Positions 61,488 to 64,000 of a stretch of 64,000 nt of DNA are shown piece by piece (within the stretch, counting starts at the first letter, position 1; each line of letters starts with the position of its first letter). The notes under the pieces are model-generated. The model was not told the DNA's origin, did not search any database, and was given only the letters and a program-made list of their open reading frames with translations. Source of the stretch: Lachnospiraceae bacterium UBA6987 (GTDB lineage Bacteria; Bacillota; Clostridia; Lachnospirales; Lachnospiraceae); the NCBI GenBank assembly GCA_002449955.1, contig DJYD01000030.1, forward strand, positions 19,706-83,705, given 5' to 3'. The translations under genes were made by a program, and so were the position numbers.

Positions 61488-62709
61488 TTCGATCGAAAAA
61501 CTGGAAGATATCCGGACGCTCATGGCGCTGTTCGAATCCCCCGGCTCGCTGGACGGGGGCGGTGTGACGCGCCTTGCCTACAGCCCCGAGGAAGACGAGA
61601 TGCATGACATTTTCCGGGACTGGGGCGAACGCCAGGGCTTCATTGCCTACACCGACGCCGTCGGCAACAGCTTTCTGGAAAATGACGCCGCGACCGCGGC
61701 GGCTGAGGAAGGCGAGCCCTGCATTCTCATCGGGTCACACCTCGACAGCGTGATCCGGGGCGGCCGCTATGACGGCGTCGCCGGTGTTGTCAGCGGGATG
61801 GCCTGCCTGAAATGGCTGAAAGACAGCGGCCGGGATATCCCGCTCCGCGTCGCGGCTTTCCGCTGCGAGGAAAGCGCAGGTTTCGGCCGCAGCACGCTCG
61901 GCAGCGGGCTCATCACCGGCGTCATCGACGGCGACGACATCGCGGACTTCAGAAACCCCGACGGCAGGACGCTTGCCGGGATCTTCGAAGAACGCGGCCT
62001 GGACCTGCACCCGCAGAAGATCGACGGCGTCAGCGCCTATTTTGAACTGCACATCGAGCAGGGCAAGGTGCTGGAGACCGTCGGCAAAGAGGTCGGGATC
62101 GTGGAAGCGATCGCCGGCCCCAGGCGTTTCCGCATCGTCATCGACGGCCAGGCGGACCATTCCGGGGCCACGCCCATGGAAATGCGCAGCGACGCCCTCT
62201 GCGCCGCCGCCGAGATGATCCTGGCTGTCGAGAAGATCGGCCAGGCGGAAAGCCGTTTCCGCAGTGTCGCCACGGTCGGCATCGTCAAATGCGGCCCGAA
62301 CGTCATGAACGTTATCCCTGGCTGGGTCGAACTGGGCGTGGACACCCGCGGTATCAACACCATCAGCATCGACCGCATGGAGCAGCGGATCCGCATTTCC
62401 GCGGAAAACATCGCTCAGGAACGCGGCGTGGAGATCACCATGGCCAGGCAGTATGAAGACCCGCCCTGCGAAATGTCGCCGCATCTGATGGACGAACTGG
62501 AACAGGCCGCGCGGGCTGTAGGCGCCACCTCCCAGCGCATGGTGAGCGGCGCAGGCCACGATGCTTTAAGTTTTGCCGAGATTGTTCCGACCGCCATGCT
62601 CTTTATCCCCTGCCGCGCAGGCATCAGCCATAACATTGCCGAATATACGACCGACGAAGCCATCTGCACCGGCGCATCCGTGCTGCTTAACACCATATCC
62701 CATCATTAA
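61480..62709 (+). CDS. M20-family amidohydrolase (allantoate / N-carbamoyl-L-amino-acid hydrolase type)
   Basis: 409 residues. Zinc- or manganese-dependent amidase group of M20. Metal and substrate motifs seen: GSHLDSVIRGGRYDG, RCEESAGFGRSTLGS, FELHIEQGKVLE, GQADHSGATPM and VSGAGHDALSF with PCRAGISHN near the end. Members hydrolyse allantoate, ureidoglycine or N-carbamoyl amino acids; which one cannot be told. GGAGG lies just before the ATG, inside the end of DUF362. It is followed by pepT after 18 bases, so a chain of peptide- and amide-bond-cleaving enzymes runs from deoD to here. Confidence 0.93.
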   Translation: MNNSIEKLEDIRTLMALFESPGSLDGGGVTRLAYSPEEDEMHDIFRDWGERQGFIAYTDAVGNSFLENDAATAAAEEGEPCILIGSHLDSVIRGGRYDGVAGVVSGMACLKWLKDSGRDIPLRVAAFRCEESAGFGRSTLGSGLITGVIDGDDIADFRNPDGRTLAGIFEERGLDLHPQKIDGVSAYFELHIEQGKVLETVGKEVGIVEAIAGPRRFRIVIDGQADHSGATPMEMRSDALCAAAEMILAVEKIGQAESRFRSVATVGIVKCGPNVMNVIPGWVELGVDTRGINTISIDRMEQRIRISAENIAQERGVEITMARQYEDPPCEMSPHLMDELEQAARAVGATSQRMVSGAGHDALSFAEIVPTAMLFIPCRAGISHNIAEYTTDEAICTGASVLLNTISHH

Positions 62710-62727
62710 AAACGGAGCGTTTTGACC

Positions 62728-63933
62728 ATGACTGTTGATGAACGTTTTTTACGCTATGTAGCTTTTGAAACCACCTCGGACGAGAACAGCGAATCCACGC
62801 CCTCAACCGCCTGCCAGCTGCCGCTTGCCGACTTTCTGGCAGAGGAGCTGAAGGCGCTTGGCCTTGAAGGGGTCCGCCGTGATGAATACGGCCGGGTTTA
62901 TGCCTTTCTTCCGGCAGCGCCCGGCTGTGAAGATGCCGTGAGCATCGGCTTCATCGCCCATATGGATACCTCGCCTGCTGTTTCCGGAAAGGATATCAAG
63001 CCGCGGCGCATTGTCTGTGACGGCGGTGATATTGCGCTGGGGAACGGTGTGGTTACACACCTTGCCGATTTCCCGTTCCTCGCCTCCTATGCGGGGCAGG
63101 AGCTGATCGTGACCGACGGCACCACACTGCTCGGCGCCGATGACAAGGCCGGAGTCGCCGAGATCGTCAGCGCCATGGAATACCTGCTTGCCCACCCTGA
63201 GATCCGGCACGGCCGCATTGCGGTCGCCTTCACGCCGGACGAAGAGGTCGGCCGCGGGCCGGAGCATTTCGATTTTGCCGCTTTCGGCGCCGCCTACGCC
63301 TATACCGTGGACGGCGGGACCCTCGGTGAGATTGAGTATGAAAACTTCAATGCGGCCGCAGCCAAAGTCACCGTGCACGGAGTCAATATCCACCCCGGTT
63401 CGGCGAAAAATAAGATGAAGAACGCCGTCCTGATCGCCACGGAATTCATTTCCCTCCTGCCCGCGGCAGAAACGCCCTCTCATACCGAGGGCTATGAAGG
63501 CTTTTATCATGCATCGGAGATTGCCGGCAATGAGACGCTCGTCGAAATCCGGTATATTCTCCGCGACCATGATGCCGATAAGCTGGAAGCACGCAAAGCC
63601 ATGCTGCAGCGCGCCGCGGCCTTCCTGAACGAGAAATACGGTGCGGGCAGTATCGAGCTTGCCATCCGGGATCAGTACCGCAACATGAAGGAGAAGATCC
63701 TGCCGGTAATGTATGTCATCGACCGCGCCAAGACCGCCATGGAGAAGGCCGGCATTACGCCGCATATCGTCCCCATCCGGGGCGGCACTGACGGTGCGCA
63801 GCTTTCCTTCCAGGGGCTGCCCTGCCCGAATCTTTCGACCGGCGGGGAGAATTTCCACGGCGTCCATGAATTTGTCTCTGTCCCTGCCATGCACAAGATG
63901 GTTGAGATCCTCGTGAACATCGCCTCTCTCTGA
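62728..63933 (+). CDS. pepT: Tripeptidase T (M20B)
   Basis: 401 residues. A cytosolic zinc aminopeptidase that removes the N-terminal residue of tripeptides. Seen: RFLRYVAFETTSDENSEST, the metal sites GFIAHMDTSPAVSG and LLGADDKAGVAEI, the general base in AFTPDEEVGRGPEHFD, then VNIHPGSAKNKMKNAVL and the C-terminal RGGTDGAQLSFQGLPCPNL with HGVHEFVSV. The start is the ATG at 62728, ten bases after GGAG; a TTG six bases earlier is too close to the binding site. It is the last gene of the co-oriented block that starts at deoD. Confidence 0.96.
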   Translation: MTVDERFLRYVAFETTSDENSESTPSTACQLPLADFLAEELKALGLEGVRRDEYGRVYAFLPAAPGCEDAVSIGFIAHMDTSPAVSGKDIKPRRIVCDGGDIALGNGVVTHLADFPFLASYAGQELIVTDGTTLLGADDKAGVAEIVSAMEYLLAHPEIRHGRIAVAFTPDEEVGRGPEHFDFAAFGAAYAYTVDGGTLGEIEYENFNAAAAKVTVHGVNIHPGSAKNKMKNAVLIATEFISLLPAAETPSHTEGYEGFYHASEIAGNETLVEIRYILRDHDADKLEARKAMLQRAAAFLNEKYGAGSIELAIRDQYRNMKEKILPVMYVIDRAKTAMEKAGITPHIVPIRGGTDGAQLSFQGLPCPNLSTGGENFHGVHEFVSVPAMHKMVEILVNIASL

Positions 63934-64000
63934 GCGATCCCTGGGATACAACAACACAAAAACTGCCCCTGTGCCGTGATATGTACCCAGTTTTCTGGAC

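Noticed and set aside
1..64000. tRNA, rRNA, CRISPR array or prophage
   Set aside because: Intergenic gaps are short and none shows cloverleaf, rRNA, regularly spaced repeat or phage-structural signals on reading.

Overview
The window looks like a chromosomal segment of an anaerobic, Gram-positive Bacillota of the class Clostridia with fairly high G+C. The signs are strong purine-rich ribosome binding sites, consensus sigma-A promoters, lipoprotein and sec signal peptides with no outer-membrane genes, RpiR and XRE regulators, a sodium-pumping decarboxylase operon, InlB-type repeats, and many amino-acid and peptide enzymes. The genus cannot be fixed from this sequence. I see no rRNA, tRNA, CRISPR array, prophage or complete insertion sequence. 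The first and last bases cut through neighbouring features.

Region by region. 1-2.3 kb: the end of an M13 peptidase and lysA. 2.3-7.4 kb: two near-identical membrane-anchored substrate-binding proteins flanking a GPH sugar transporter, all on the minus strand. 7.5-11.5 kb: a Na+-translocating oxaloacetate decarboxylase operon (gamma, biotin carrier, beta, alpha); the alpha gene has its own promoter, interlaced with the terminator after the beta gene. 11.7-13.5 kb: tsf and rpsB. 13.6-23.6 kb: two parallel modules, each with an RpiR/SIS regulator, an ornithine-cyclodeaminase-family enzyme and an APC permease. The first also has a GltS-type glutamate carrier and the second an EamA exporter. A perfect operator-like palindrome sits in the promoter of the second enzyme operon.

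23.6-29.1 kb: nitroreductase, SGNH lipoprotein, MFS carrier, GNAT enzyme and a membrane-fused spermidine-synthase-like protein. 29.2-31.3 kb: an ECF sigma factor translationally coupled to a serpin whose N-terminus looks like a membrane anti-sigma domain. 31.4-35.3 kb: a lipoprotein and a 1069-residue secreted protein ending in YD-type repeats. 35.5-44.0 kb: an XRE-aminotransferase fusion, a stand-alone PTS IIC-like protein, an rRNA uracil methyltransferase with a broken tail, an A+T-richer SPL radical SAM gene, CstA, CorA and an M42 peptidase. 44.0-48.4 kb: a TetM/EF-G-like GTPase fused to a Rae1/YacP-like NYN nuclease domain, an Fe-S flavoprotein and a radical SAM enzyme.

48.5-55.1 kb: an MFS-like protein with three small membrane proteins, trpS, an HD protein and a beta-helix/InlB-repeat surface protein. 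55.1-63.9 kb: S66 peptidase, GNAT, deoxyinosine glycosylase, MFS, deoD, P1 peptidase, DUF362, an M20 amidohydrolase and pepT, ending next to a possible repeat or element end. Taken together the genes describe an amino-acid and peptide fermenter that decarboxylates oxaloacetate to pump sodium, imports and trims peptides, and exposes several large surface proteins. The most novel-looking items are the GTPase-NYN fusion, the twin RpiR/OCD/APC modules with a branched-loop attenuator, and the sigma/serpin pair.
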